Origin: VAZQ01 sp035293945
Lineage (GTDB): Bacteria > Pseudomonadota > Alphaproteobacteria > Rhizobiales > Xanthobacteraceae
Direction of reading: 5' to 3'
Length of the DNA stretch: 64,000 nucleotides
Assembly: GCA_035293945.1 (NCBI GenBank)
Contig: DATGLV010000015.1
Coordinates: 106,326 to 170,325, forward strand
The position numbers were made by a program, and so were the translations under genes. This document shows positions 16,751 to 25,554 of this stretch, one piece after another; position 1 is the stretch's first letter; every line of letters begins with the position of its first letter. Below the pieces are notes generated by a model. It worked only from the letters and a program-made list of their open reading frames with translations. It was not told where the DNA came from and searched no databases.

Positions 16751-17830
16751 GTGCCGGACAGTCGCCCCATCGCGCTGCCGCCGGAAATCGAAGGTCGCTG
16801 GCGAAGTGGCGTCGTGCTCAAGCGCGACATGTTCTCGACGGTGGAGCGCGGCCACTTCTTGGCCGATGGCGGCGAGCTTGACGCGGTGCTGCGCCGTATC
16901 GACGAAGTACCGTGGTGGAGCTTTCCGTTGGCGCGCCACCTGTTCGTCCGCGAACGGGAGGCGCTTGCCGCGGCCGCCGCCCTGGGGGTTGCGCCGCCGC
17001 TGTGCTTTGCGGGGTCCCGCGCGCTCGCGCGCGGCTGGATCGATGGTGTCGCACTGCACATTGCCCGGCCATACGGCGAGATCGCCTATTTCCGCTCCGC
17101 CAAAACCGTCCTGCGCAAGCTGCACCGCGCCGGCATCTGCCACAACGACCTTGCCAAGGAGCAGAACTGGTTGCGCGGCAGCGACGGACGCGCATATGTC
17201 ACGGATTTCCAGCTCGCCATCCGTTTCAAGCGGCGCCACCTGTTGTTTCGGCTCGCCGCCTACGAGGACCTGCGACATCTTCTGAAACACAAGCTCCGTT
17301 ATGCGCCGGAGGCGATTACGGCCGCCGAGCGTCGGGTATTGGCACGCAAGAGCATCCTCACCCGGGTCTGGATGGCAACCGGCAAGCGCGTTTACTACTT
17401 CATCACGCGCGACATCTTGCGCTTCACCGATCGCGAGGGCGGAGGCCCGCGCTTGGTGTACGATGCACCGCGTATCGCCGAGCGCCTCAAGGCGCATCCG
17501 CATGTCGGCGATGTCGCTATCGTGGCCTATCCGGACCGGCGCGCGGGTACCGGCCTCTACGCTTTTGTGGAGCGTCGTGGCGCCGCCCTGTCGGAGCGTG
17601 TCCTGCGCGACTTCATCTCCGGCCACGGGCCAAAGCCGCCGGAGCATCTACAAGTGACCGAGGAGCTGCCGCGGCGGCCGAATGGCGAGATCCGCAGCGA
17701 AATCCTGCAGCTGGTCGCCATGAATCAGATCGACCTGATCGACGGCCTGATCGCCAGCGAGCGCGAACGGGCGCTCATCCAGCGCATCTTGGCGGATCGG
17801 CGAAATCTGCGCGACCGCTTCGCGTTTTAG
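16751..17830 (+). CDS. kinase-like protein fused to an acyl-adenylate-ligase-type tail
   Basis: A 359-residue protein with a GTG start just after trmFO. Residues 20-180 are a compact protein-kinase-like fold: the catalytic loop HNDLAKEQNW (D133, N139) and the metal-binding TDFQLA (D152) are intact. No clear glycine-rich loop is visible. Residues about 250-325 resemble the C-terminal domain of AMP-forming acyl-CoA synthetases (VAIVAYPDRRAGTGLYAFVE, then LPRRPNGEIRSEIL). The usual catalytic lysine of the 'NGK' motif is Glu313 here, so ligase chemistry is unlikely. The substrate is unknown; the kinase half resembles small RIO/LPS-type kinases. Confidence 0.75.
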   Translation: MPDSRPIALPPEIEGRWRSGVVLKRDMFSTVERGHFLADGGELDAVLRRIDEVPWWSFPLARHLFVREREALAAAAALGVAPPLCFAGSRALARGWIDGVALHIARPYGEIAYFRSAKTVLRKLHRAGICHNDLAKEQNWLRGSDGRAYVTDFQLAIRFKRRHLLFRLAAYEDLRHLLKHKLRYAPEAITAAERRVLARKSILTRVWMATGKRVYYFITRDILRFTDREGGGPRLVYDAPRIAERLKAHPHVGDVAIVAYPDRRAGTGLYAFVERRGAALSERVLRDFISGHGPKPPEHLQVTEELPRRPNGEIRSEILQLVAMNQIDLIDGLIASERERALIQRILADRRNLRDRFAF

Positions 17831-17838
17831 GTGCTGCA

Positions 17839-17905
17839 TGTCATGCCCGGCTGCATGCGGGCATCCACGCCTCTCTGTTCAGAAAATGCTGATGGCCGGG
17901 ACAAA
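17839..17905. repeat. degenerate dispersed intergenic repeat
   Basis: gtcatgcccggc ... gcgggcatccacgcc ... gatggccgggac matches the layout of a palindromic repeat scattered through Bradyrhizobiaceae intergenic regions. It lies just after the kinase-like gene. Recognised by pattern only. Confidence 0.45.
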
Positions 17906-17958
17906 CGTAAGCGTCCGGCGGCGGCCACCTTGCGGACCTGAGAAGATACGCGGGAAGT

Positions 17959-17989
17959 CATAGGACTAATCCTTGAGGATAGTCCTATG
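17959..17989. terminator. hairpin between convergent genes
   Basis: cataggactaatcc and ggatagtcctatg form a near-perfect 13-bp stem with one bulged A and a 4-nt loop. It lies between the convergent kinase-like and squalene/phytoene-synthase-like genes. No T-run follows, so it could be a terminator or a protein-binding palindrome. Confidence 0.4.
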
Positions 17990-18046
17990 ACGAAGGCGCA
18001 GGTTGAGGTGATCACAGCCCGACGATCACTGATCGAATCGGCATGC

Positions 18047-18907
18047 TCAAACGAAAATTCGCACCGGCTGTCGAGCCGCCCGCCAGAGGCGCCATTGTCG
18101 CCGCCATTGCGGCATGTCCACGCCGGCAAACGGGTCGTAGCTCTTGCGCTCCATGCGATCGATGAGCGGGCGCACCATCGCAACCGGAAGGACTGCCGGG
18201 AGCGCCGCCGGCGGAAGAACGCCGGCCGTTGCACGTGCCTGATCAAGGTGGCTGCGCGCCAAAGCGAGCAGTTCCGCCAAGGCGCCACGCAATCCGGCTG
18301 CCGCTTGCGGCGCCCGCAATTCCTTCTGTTCCACGCCGTGGCGCGCCAAGACATCAAGCGGCAGAAAGAGCTGGCCGCGCCCGACATGGAGCGGAAAAGC
18401 CTGCAACAAGCCGACCGTCGCATAGGCAAGTCCGGCGTGCTCTGCCATGGGGCCGAAGGCAGCCAGATCGCCAGGCGCCAGAACGCTGGCTGCGAGCTCG
18501 ATCAGGCCCGCCGAGGTGGCACGCGCATAGGCGCGGAAGTCGGCGAGCGTGCCCATCGGCTCATCGTAGAGGTCGAACCGCCGCGCTGCGATCAGCTTTT
18601 CGAACAGATCCGTGGCCAGGTGGCAGCGCTCAATGGTGGTCCGCAGCGCCGCCGCGACCGGATGCGCCTCGACGCTGCCGGAAGCCGTGCCGGCGAGCAC
18701 ATCGCTCCACCATTGCAGACGGATCTCGCCCGCCAGCGGCTCGTGAATGCGCTCGCGGATGCGCGCGACCTCGATATTGAATGCATAAAGCGCATGGAGC
18801 CCAGCGCGCTCGGGTGCAGGGGCAAACAGCGTCGCCAGGAAGCGGTCCTTGTCGGCCGCCCGGACCAGGGCTTCGCAATGGGTAAAGGGGTCGCTGGCCA
18901 GGCTCAC
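18047..18907 (-). CDS. squalene/phytoene synthase-like protein (NDUFAF6-like)
   Basis: A 286-residue member of the squalene/phytoene synthase superfamily by overall pattern (LHALYAFNIEVARIRERI, IRLQWWSDVLAG, LLQAFPLHVGRGQLFLPLDV). The two Asp-rich motifs that bind prenyl diphosphates are not present: the first is replaced around NIEVARIRE, and the second has no RDxxED. The pattern is closer to the NDUFAF6 complex I assembly branch than to a true synthase. Its GTG start overlaps the secF stop by 4 nt, so it is translated with the sec operon. It is probably an assembly factor rather than a terpenoid enzyme. Confidence 0.75.
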   Translation of the reverse strand: MSLASDPFTHCEALVRAADKDRFLATLFAPAPERAGLHALYAFNIEVARIRERIHEPLAGEIRLQWWSDVLAGTASGSVEAHPVAAALRTTIERCHLATDLFEKLIAARRFDLYDEPMGTLADFRAYARATSAGLIELAASVLAPGDLAAFGPMAEHAGLAYATVGLLQAFPLHVGRGQLFLPLDVLARHGVEQKELRAPQAAAGLRGALAELLALARSHLDQARATAGVLPPAALPAVLPVAMVRPLIDRMERKSYDPFAGVDMPQWRRQWRLWRAARQPVRIFV

Positions 18908-19860
18908 GCGCGCGTGCGCGCCGGCCGCGGATTATCCGAGGGTTCCGGCTCGGTTGCCAGGCGCGAAGTGCCCACGCCGAGATAGATGAGCACGGGGGCG
19001 GCGATGAACACCGAAGTGTAGGTGCCGACCAGCACCACGCCGAACATCATCGTCGCGGTGAAGCTATGGATCGCCTGTGGGCCGAACAGCAGGAGGGCCA
19101 AGAGCGCGAGCGTTACCGTCACGTGAGTGATGATCGAGCGCGAAAGGGTCGAGTTGACGGAAACGTTGAGCAGATCCGGCATCGGCATCTTCTTATAACG
19201 GCGCAGCATTTCGCGGATGCGGTCATAGATGACGACAGTGTCGTTGAGCGAATAGCCCAGGATGGTGAGCAGCGCCGCGATGCTGGTGAGGTCGAAGTCG
19301 ATCTGGGTGAGCGACATGAACCCGATGGTGAGCACGAGGTCGTGCACGTTGGCGATCATGGCACCGAGCGCGAACTGCCATTCGAAGCGAAACCAGAGAT
19401 AGATCAGGATGCACATGATGGCGACCATCAACCCGATGGTGCCGCTCGCCAACAGCTCGGTGGAAACGCGCGGCCCCACGACTTCGATGCGCCGATAATC
19501 GACCTGATCGCCGAGCGCGCCGCGTACCTTGGCGACCGCCGCCTGCTGAGCTTCGTCGCCGCCCGGTTGCTCGGGCACGCGGATCAACACATCCGTCGGA
19601 GCCCCGAACTGCTGCAACTGTGCCTCGCCCAGGCCCAGCCCATCGATGGTGGCGCGCATCTTGGCGAGATCGGCGGGACCCGTCTTCGACTGCACCTCCA
19701 TCAATGTGCCGCCGACGAAATCGATGCCGAAGTTCAGGCCATGAAAGAAATAGAGCGAGATCGCGAAGATCGAGAGGACGGCCGAAATCGGAAAGCTCAC
19801 GCGCCGAAAGCGCATGAAGTCGAATTTTGTGTCGTCCGGGACGATGCGGAGCAGGCGCAC
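18904..19860 (-). CDS. secF: protein translocase subunit SecF
   Basis: SecF pairs with SecD to form the proton-driven motor that completes export through SecYEG. The 318-residue protein has six membrane segments. The family motifs FGIDFVGGTLMEV after TM1, ILGYSLNDTVVIYDRIRE in TM4-5 and NSTLSRSIITHVTVTLALLALL are present. GTG start. It follows secD with a 28-nt gap in the order yajC-secD-secF. Confidence 0.96.
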   Translation of the reverse strand: MRLLRIVPDDTKFDFMRFRRVSFPISAVLSIFAISLYFFHGLNFGIDFVGGTLMEVQSKTGPADLAKMRATIDGLGLGEAQLQQFGAPTDVLIRVPEQPGGDEAQQAAVAKVRGALGDQVDYRRIEVVGPRVSTELLASGTIGLMVAIMCILIYLWFRFEWQFALGAMIANVHDLVLTIGFMSLTQIDFDLTSIAALLTILGYSLNDTVVIYDRIREMLRRYKKMPMPDLLNVSVNSTLSRSIITHVTVTLALLALLLFGPQAIHSFTATMMFGVVLVGTYTSVFIAAPVLIYLGVGTSRLATEPEPSDNPRPARTRA

Positions 19861-19888
19861 GGGCGTTACTTTCTGATGCCGTCAGCTG

Positions 19889-21493
19889 TCAAATCGGCAC
19901 GGTTTGCGGTCTGAGCCAACGCACCCAATAGGCGACGATCAGGCGCGTCATCGTGAATGCGGTGAACACGGTGGTGACGATGCCGATGCCAAGCGTCACG
20001 GCGAATCCCTGCACCGGGCCGGTGCCGATGAAGAACAATACCGCGGCCGCGATGAAGGTGGTGATGTTGGAATCCATGATGGTGGCGAGCGCGCGCGTGA
20101 AGCCGGCATCGATGGCGGTGATCGGCGTGCGGCCGTGGCGCACCTCCTCACGAATACGCTCGTAGATCAGCACGTTGGAATCGACCGCGATGCCGACGGT
20201 GAGCACGATGCCGGCGATGCCGGGCAGCGTCAGCGTGGCTCCGAGCAGCGACAAGAGCCCGAAGATCATGGCGACATTGATGCTGACCGCGATATTCGCG
20301 AACAGGCCGAACAGTCCATAGGTCGCCAGCATGAAAATGACGACCATGGCGGATCCGGCGACGGCTGCGAGCTTGCCCTTCTCGATGGAATCCTGGCCGA
20401 GGCCCGGCCCCACGGTTCGCTCCTCGATGATTGTGAGCTTGGCAGGCAGCGCGCCGGCGCGCAGCAGCACCGCCAGATCATTGGCCGACTGCACGGTGAA
20501 GTTGCCGGAAATCTGGCCGGACCCTTGCAGGATCGGCTCGCGGATGACGGGGGCGGAAATAACCTCGTTATCGAGCACGATGGCGAATGGACGGCCGACA
20601 TTCTCCTGGGTCGCCTGCGCGAATTTGCGGGCGCCGGAGGAATTGAAGCGAAATTGGACGATCGGCTCGTTGGTGCGCTGATCGAACCCGGGTTGGGCAT
20701 CGGTCAGGTCGCCGCCGGAAACCAGCACCCGTTTCTCGATCAGGTACGGCCTGTGGCCTTCGCTCTCCGGACCGTAGAGGATTTCCGAGTCCGGAGGCGG
20801 GCGCGTCTGCAGTGCCTGCTCCGGCGTCATGGACAGGTCGACCATGCGGAACTCGAGCTTGGCAGTCTTGCCGAGAATCTCCTGCAAGCGTTGCGGGTCC
20901 TGCAGCCCCGGGACCTGCACTAGGACGCGGTCGGTTCCTTGCGGTTGGATCAGCGGCTCGACGGTTCCGAGCGCGTTGACGCGCCGCTCGATGATCTCAA
21001 CCGTTTGCCCGACCACCTGTCGCATGCGCTGCGTGAGGGAGGCATCCGTCACCGTAAGCTGCACCAGGCCGCCGCCGGCATCGACGATGTCCACCGACCG
21101 CTGCGCGCCGGCGCCGAGCACGCCACCAATCGGCGTGGACAGCTCTCTAAGCTTGGCGATAGCAGCCTGAGTATCGTTGTCGCGAATATGCACCTCGACG
21201 GTGTTGCCCTTGATCGTGGGCTGGCCGGTGATGCCGATGCGCGCGTCGCGCAAGATGCGGCGCACGTCGTCGCGCAGCGCTTCCACCTTCTGCCGGCGCA
21301 CGTCGTCCGCATCCACCTGCAGCAGCATGTGTGACCCGCCTTGCAGATCGAGGCCGAGCACGATGTGGCGCTGCGCCCAGGAAGGCCATTTCTGCACGAT
21401 GCTGTCGGACAGGAAATTGGGGACCGCGAACAGGCACACGACTGCCGCCGTAAGCAGGATCGCAGCCGCCTTGGCGCGCGAAATGTAGAGCAT
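19889..21493 (-). CDS. secD: protein translocase subunit SecD
   Basis: A 534-residue SecD. An N-terminal TM leads to the large periplasmic P1 domain (LGLDLQGGSHMLLQVD at the start, RVNALGTVEPLIQPQGTDR in the middle). The C-terminal five-TM block carries the conserved VGIAVDSNVLIYERIREE and GFTRALATIMDSNITTF. It drives late steps of Sec export using the proton motive force. It lies 48 nt downstream of yajC and upstream of secF. Confidence 0.97.
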   Translation of the reverse strand: MLYISRAKAAAILLTAAVVCLFAVPNFLSDSIVQKWPSWAQRHIVLGLDLQGGSHMLLQVDADDVRRQKVEALRDDVRRILRDARIGITGQPTIKGNTVEVHIRDNDTQAAIAKLRELSTPIGGVLGAGAQRSVDIVDAGGGLVQLTVTDASLTQRMRQVVGQTVEIIERRVNALGTVEPLIQPQGTDRVLVQVPGLQDPQRLQEILGKTAKLEFRMVDLSMTPEQALQTRPPPDSEILYGPESEGHRPYLIEKRVLVSGGDLTDAQPGFDQRTNEPIVQFRFNSSGARKFAQATQENVGRPFAIVLDNEVISAPVIREPILQGSGQISGNFTVQSANDLAVLLRAGALPAKLTIIEERTVGPGLGQDSIEKGKLAAVAGSAMVVIFMLATYGLFGLFANIAVSINVAMIFGLLSLLGATLTLPGIAGIVLTVGIAVDSNVLIYERIREEVRHGRTPITAIDAGFTRALATIMDSNITTFIAAAVLFFIGTGPVQGFAVTLGIGIVTTVFTAFTMTRLIVAYWVRWLRPQTVPI

Positions 21494-21541
21494 TGTCTGA
21501 CCGTCCTGATGCCGCTCTCGAACGCCCGGCTTGCCGGCGCT

Positions 21542-21880
21542 TCAGCCTGCGCTGTCGTCCTTGACCGGCTCGCCTTTGGCTCGCACGCTCGTCACCATCG
21601 AGCGTACCTGGCGCACACGTACACCGTCCGCAATCTCGAACTCGACCTGCTCGTCGTCCACGAGCTTGGTCACTTTGCCGACCAGCCCTCCGGAAGTAAC
21701 GATTGTATCACCCCGCCGCAAGTTCTTGACCAGGTCCTGGTGCTCTTTCGCCCGCTTCTGCTGCGGCCGCAATACCAGGAAGTAGAAGATCACCACCACG
21801 ATGATCATCATCGGCAGGGGCGAGCCGATGCCCACCAGGTCATTGAGACTGCTCTGGGCAAAGGCCGGAGTAACGAACAT
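21542..21880 (-). CDS. yajC: Sec accessory subunit YajC
   Basis: A 112-residue single-pass protein that associates with SecDF. The membrane segment PMMIIVVVIFYFLVLRPQQ ends in the hallmark RPQQKR, followed by the basic KEHQDLVKNLRRGDTIVTSG domain. I chose ATG 21880 because AGGAC lies 7 nt upstream; the longer frame from 21925 has no support. First gene of the yajC-secD-secF-(SQS-like) operon, divergent from the ATPase gene. Confidence 0.95.
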   Translation of the reverse strand: MFVTPAFAQSSLNDLVGIGSPLPMMIIVVVIFYFLVLRPQQKRAKEHQDLVKNLRRGDTIVTSGGLVGKVTKLVDDEQVEFEIADGVRVRQVRSMVTSVRAKGEPVKDDSAG

Positions 21881-22106
21881 CGAATAGGTCCTGCAAATGG
21901 GCCGTTTTGTGTGGGCTGGGCCCACGGCGCTCCGATCGGACGCCCGCGCCCGCTAAAGCGCGCCGGCAGGGCGGAAATCGGCGCGGACTATAGCGGCCAC
22001 CCGCCCAATTGCAACGCTCGCCCGAAGGACCCCGCGAACCTCTGCGTGCGGCGCTTGCGGGGGGCGTTGCGGGCCGTTAAAGCTGCGCAGCAGCCAGCGA
22101 CCATCC

Positions 22107-23105
22107 ATGCCCAAACGCGTCAAAAAGTCTCTACGGAAGCGCCCTTCCAATCCGCTCCCGCCTCCCCGCTCGCCTGACGTCATTGTCGGCGACATAGCGC
22201 TGCGCATCGCCGAAGCGCTCGAGCGCTTGGCCCCCGCACCGCCCGTCCCGGCCGATTTCGCGATTGCTGATGCGTTCATCTGGCACCCCTCCGGCCGGCG
22301 CCTGGCGCCGGTGGCGCGCGTCAATCGGGTCGACATGTCGCTCCTGAAGGGCATCGATCGGGTGCGCGACCTTCTGCTCGCCAATACCGAACGCTTCGCG
22401 CGCGGGCTGCCGGCGAACAACGCCCTGTTATGGGGCGCGCGCGGCATGGGGAAGTCGTCCTTGGTCAAGGCCGTGCACGCCACGGTCAACGCCGCAGCCG
22501 ACCACTCGGCCAAGGGTTCGCGGCGGCTCAAGCTGATCGAGATCCATCGCGAGGACATCGAGAGCCTGCCCGACCTGATGACGCTTACGCGCGGCCTCGC
22601 GCATCGCTGCATCGTGTTTTGCGACGATCTGTCCTTCGACGCGGAGGACACGAGCTACAAGTCGCTCAAGGCCGTGCTGGAAGGCGGCATAGAGGGGCGG
22701 CCCGAGAACGTCGTGTTCTATGCGACATCGAATCGGCGCCACCTGATGCCGCGCGAGATGATGGAGAACGAGCGCTCGACCGCGATCAATCCCGGCGAAG
22801 CGATCGAGGAGAAAGTGTCGCTATCGGATCGCTTCGGGCTCTGGCTCGGCTTCCATCGCTGCAGCCAGGACGAATATCTGGATATGGTCACGGCCTATGT
22901 GGCGCGTTACCGGATTGCGTTCAACGGCGACGACCTGACCCGTGAAGCGTTGGAGTGGGCGACGACACGCGGTGCCCGCTCCGGACGCGTCGCTTGGCAA
23001 TACGTGCAGGATCTGGCCGGACGACTTGGCGTTCGGATGATCGAGGACGAACCCGGCCTGGTAGTCCCTGCGAAAGCAGGGACCCAGAATCCCCGGCAGA
23101 CGTGA
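22107..23105 (+). CDS. DUF815 AAA-type ATPase
   Basis: A 332-residue P-loop ATPase of the DUF815 family. Walker A is in LLWGARGMGKSSLVKAVH, Walker B in CIVFCDDLSFD, and an arginine-finger region is in FYATSNRRHLMPREMMEN. The N-terminus is Lys/Arg- and Pro-rich (RVKKSLRKRPSNPLPPPRSP). The biological role is unknown. The last residues (VVPAKAGTQNP...) are translated from a dispersed palindromic repeat that overlaps the 3' end, so the native stop has probably been displaced. It is divergent from yajC and convergent with the LysM/M23 lipoprotein. Confidence 0.88.
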   Translation: MPKRVKKSLRKRPSNPLPPPRSPDVIVGDIALRIAEALERLAPAPPVPADFAIADAFIWHPSGRRLAPVARVNRVDMSLLKGIDRVRDLLLANTERFARGLPANNALLWGARGMGKSSLVKAVHATVNAAADHSAKGSRRLKLIEIHREDIESLPDLMTLTRGLAHRCIVFCDDLSFDAEDTSYKSLKAVLEGGIEGRPENVVFYATSNRRHLMPREMMENERSTAINPGEAIEEKVSLSDRFGLWLGFHRCSQDEYLDMVTAYVARYRIAFNGDDLTREALEWATTRGARSGRVAWQYVQDLAGRLGVRMIEDEPGLVVPAKAGTQNPRQT

Positions 23106-23150
23106 GAAGCTCGTGCGGTATGGGTTCCTGCTTTCGCAGGGACCACTCTG
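23060..23150. repeat. dispersed palindromic repeat (gtccctgc-gaaa-gcagggac)
   Basis: Two hairpins, gtccctgcgaaagcagggac at 23064-23083 and its near reverse complement at 23124-23143, flank about 40 bases. This arrangement is a common dispersed element in Bradyrhizobiaceae and other GC-rich proteobacteria. Its translation gives the recurrent VPAKAGTQ peptide seen at the end of the ATPase gene. It lies between convergent genes and may also act as a terminator. Confidence 0.75.
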
Positions 23151-23159
23151 AGGTCCGGC

Positions 23160-24632
23160 TCAAGCGCCAGTGAGGAACTGCATCGGGTCGACCGGTGAGG
23201 ATCCTTTGCGCACCTCGAAGTGCAGCTCCGGGACGTCGACATTACCGGTCTGGCCGGATTTGGCGATCACCTCGCCACGCTTGATCTGATCGCCGCGCTT
23301 GACCAAAAGCTCCTTGGCGTGCGCATAGGCGGTGACATAGCCGTTGGGGTGCTTCACCAGGATCAGATTGCCGTAGCCTTTGAGCTCGTTGCCCGCATAA
23401 GCGACGACCCCGTCCTCAGCGGCCTTGATCGGCGTGTTCTCCGGTACCGCGACGTCGATACCGTCGTTCTGCTGGCCGTTGGCCTTGGGACCAAAGGCGG
23501 CAATGATCCGGCCACGCGCTGGCCAGCGGAAGCCCGGCGGCGCCTCGGTTGTGGCTTTGGCGACAGTCTCGGTGGTCGGCGCTTCGTTACCTTGCGACGC
23601 TACGCTGGCGCTCTCCGCTGGAGCCGCCGATGCCGCCGCGGTCTTGGTGCCAGCCGGCTTTGCGCCACTTGCCGCAACCGGCTCGGCCTCGCTCTTGGCG
23701 CTGCCGATATGGGCGCCTGGAATTACGATGCGGTCACCGACAGTGAGCTTGGCGTCAGGCTGCATGTTGTTCGCCTTGGCGATCTCATGCACCGACTTGC
23801 CATAGGTGCGGGCGATCTTGCTGAGCGTGTCGCCGGGCGCAACCACATGCACGCCAGTGTTCGCCGGCGAGGGCGGTACGGTAGGCGCGGCGCGCGCCGT
23901 CGTCGCCACAACCGTCGCCGGCTTTGGGGAAGGCGCGGAGGCCTGCTGCGCGGGAGGCGGCGCAAGTGGCGGGTTGTAGCGCGGGATGACGAGGCGCTGA
24001 CCGGGGTGGATGGCATTGGGCGAAGCGAGGTTGTTCGCACGCACGATGGCCTCGACCGGCACGCCATGGCGATGCGCAATGCCCTCGATGGTCTCGCCTT
24101 GCGTCACCGTGATTGCGACGCCGCCGTCCCAGCTCCATTGTCCCGACGATGTCGATTTGCTGATCGGCGCCGGCGGCGTCGACACCGACCCTGTCACCTC
24201 AGCGGGCGGCGGGTTGTAGGTCGCGGGCGCATATTGCGGCGTATAGGAAGCGGTGCTGTAGGTGGGCGCGCTCGACGCCGGACCGTAGGCGATCGGTGCC
24301 GGCGGAGGATTGGGAGGGGCGTCATACGATGGCGGGCTGTAGGAGGCCATTCCGCGCCCACCGCCGGCCACGACCGGCGATGAAGCTTGCGCCGCACGCG
24401 CCGGAGCTTGCGGTGGCGGCGAGGCGGACGTCTGCGGCAACGGCCGCGTCTCGACCCGGCCAACCGGTGCAGCTCCGCCGGAGGCGAGCGAGCCGGTGAG
24501 CTCGCTCCCGCGTGCGTTGGGGTCACCGAAGCGCGTGGATTCGCTGCTGCAGCCGGCCGCCCCGAGCGCGATCAGAGCCAAGGCGATCGCTCGCGGGCAA
24601 GACGACGAGCGGAACGCGGCCAAGGAATTCAT
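23160..24632 (-). CDS. LysM/M23 lipoprotein, NlpD-like amidase activator
   Basis: A 490-residue outer-membrane-type lipoprotein: the lipobox LGAAGC follows a hydrophobic signal peptide. A Pro/Ser-rich linker leads to LysM1 (VTQGETIEGIAHRHGV), LysM2 (VAPGDTLSKIARTYGK) and a C-terminal LytM domain. The LytM zinc ligands are incomplete: the usual RHxGID is QNDGID, and the HxH pair reads ELHFEVR. This matches NlpD/EnvC-type activators of cell-wall amidases rather than active endopeptidases. Position after surE and pcm matches the classic surE-pcm-nlpD order. A TTG at 24656 is an alternative start. Confidence 0.88.
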   Translation of the reverse strand: MNSLAAFRSSSCPRAIALALIALGAAGCSSESTRFGDPNARGSELTGSLASGGAAPVGRVETRPLPQTSASPPPQAPARAAQASSPVVAGGGRGMASYSPPSYDAPPNPPPAPIAYGPASSAPTYSTASYTPQYAPATYNPPPAEVTGSVSTPPAPISKSTSSGQWSWDGGVAITVTQGETIEGIAHRHGVPVEAIVRANNLASPNAIHPGQRLVIPRYNPPLAPPPAQQASAPSPKPATVVATTARAAPTVPPSPANTGVHVVAPGDTLSKIARTYGKSVHEIAKANNMQPDAKLTVGDRIVIPGAHIGSAKSEAEPVAASGAKPAGTKTAAASAAPAESASVASQGNEAPTTETVAKATTEAPPGFRWPARGRIIAAFGPKANGQQNDGIDVAVPENTPIKAAEDGVVAYAGNELKGYGNLILVKHPNGYVTAYAHAKELLVKRGDQIKRGEVIAKSGQTGNVDVPELHFEVRKGSSPVDPMQFLTGA

Positions 24633-24742
24633 GTCCTGCTCACTCGAACGCGACAAACAGGCGGCGAGTTAAACAGGCGGGAAGTAAATAAGGCTTTAAG
24701 ACATTACGCGCGGTCAACCTTAACGAAAGCGACGATTAATTC

Positions 24743-25402
24743 TTATAATTCACGTGCTTGGCCGGGCAACAGCGGCACGAAACGCACTCCGATCAATTCC
24801 TCCGGGTCCACTCCTTCTGCACTCTTGGTTAACTTCACAAGAGTTTGCGGGCCCGCCTGGGACCCAAGGGGAAGAACCATGATGCCGCCCTCCCCGAGCT
24901 GGTCGATCAGCATCTGCGGCACCGTCTCGGCCGCCGCGGTAACGATGATGCGATCAAATGGCGCGCGGTCTGCCGCGCCGGCAAACCCGTCGCCGAGCAG
25001 CACCTCGACGTTGCGGTAGCCAAGGGTTTCCAGGCGAGAGCGCGCGGCATCGGCAAGCGTGCGGAAGCGCTCGATCGTGACCACCTCGCGCGCAAGCCGC
25101 GAGAGGACCGCCGCCTGATAACCGGAACCGGTGCCGATTTCGAGCACGCGGTGCGTTGATTGCACCGCCAGTTGCTCGGTCATGTAAGCGACAACATAGG
25201 GCTGGCTGATGGTCTGCCCACAGGCAATCGGCAGCGCCCGGTCCGCATAGGCCACATCGACAGACGCGCGCTCGACGAAATATTCGCGCGGAACCTCATC
25301 CATGGCGCGCAAGACGGCGGCATCGCCAATTCCGCGCCGCCGCAGCGTCAGAATGAACTGCATGCGGCCGACGCTATCGTCGCCCGCGGGTTGCTTTGCC
25401 AC
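24743..25402 (-). CDS. pcm: protein-L-isoaspartate O-methyltransferase
   Basis: Pcm repairs isoaspartyl residues in damaged proteins with SAM. The catalytic Thr/Ser loop IACGQTISQPYVVAYM and SAM motif VLEIGTGSGYQAAVLSRLA are intact, and length (219 residues) is normal. I chose GTG 25402: it follows an AGAGGGGCGG site and gives a standard N-terminus. The longer frame from 25705 runs into surE and is a shadow. It lies 152 nt downstream of surE on the same strand. Confidence 0.93.
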   Translation of the reverse strand: MAKQPAGDDSVGRMQFILTLRRRGIGDAAVLRAMDEVPREYFVERASVDVAYADRALPIACGQTISQPYVVAYMTEQLAVQSTHRVLEIGTGSGYQAAVLSRLAREVVTIERFRTLADAARSRLETLGYRNVEVLLGDGFAGAADRAPFDRIIVTAAAETVPQMLIDQLGEGGIMVLPLGSQAGPQTLVKLTKSAEGVDPEELIGVRFVPLLPGQAREL

Positions 25403-25554
25403 GCCACCGCCCCTCTTCGTCTGCCGCCGCCTCCGTGCCGGAACAATCAATCTCAAGCTCCTACTCGCGGGGTCCGCAACTAATATATGTCCTCCGCCTT
25501 CAGTACGATCCCCAGGGGCTCGCCCGCGCAACGCAACGCGCAGGACTCGGAGCT

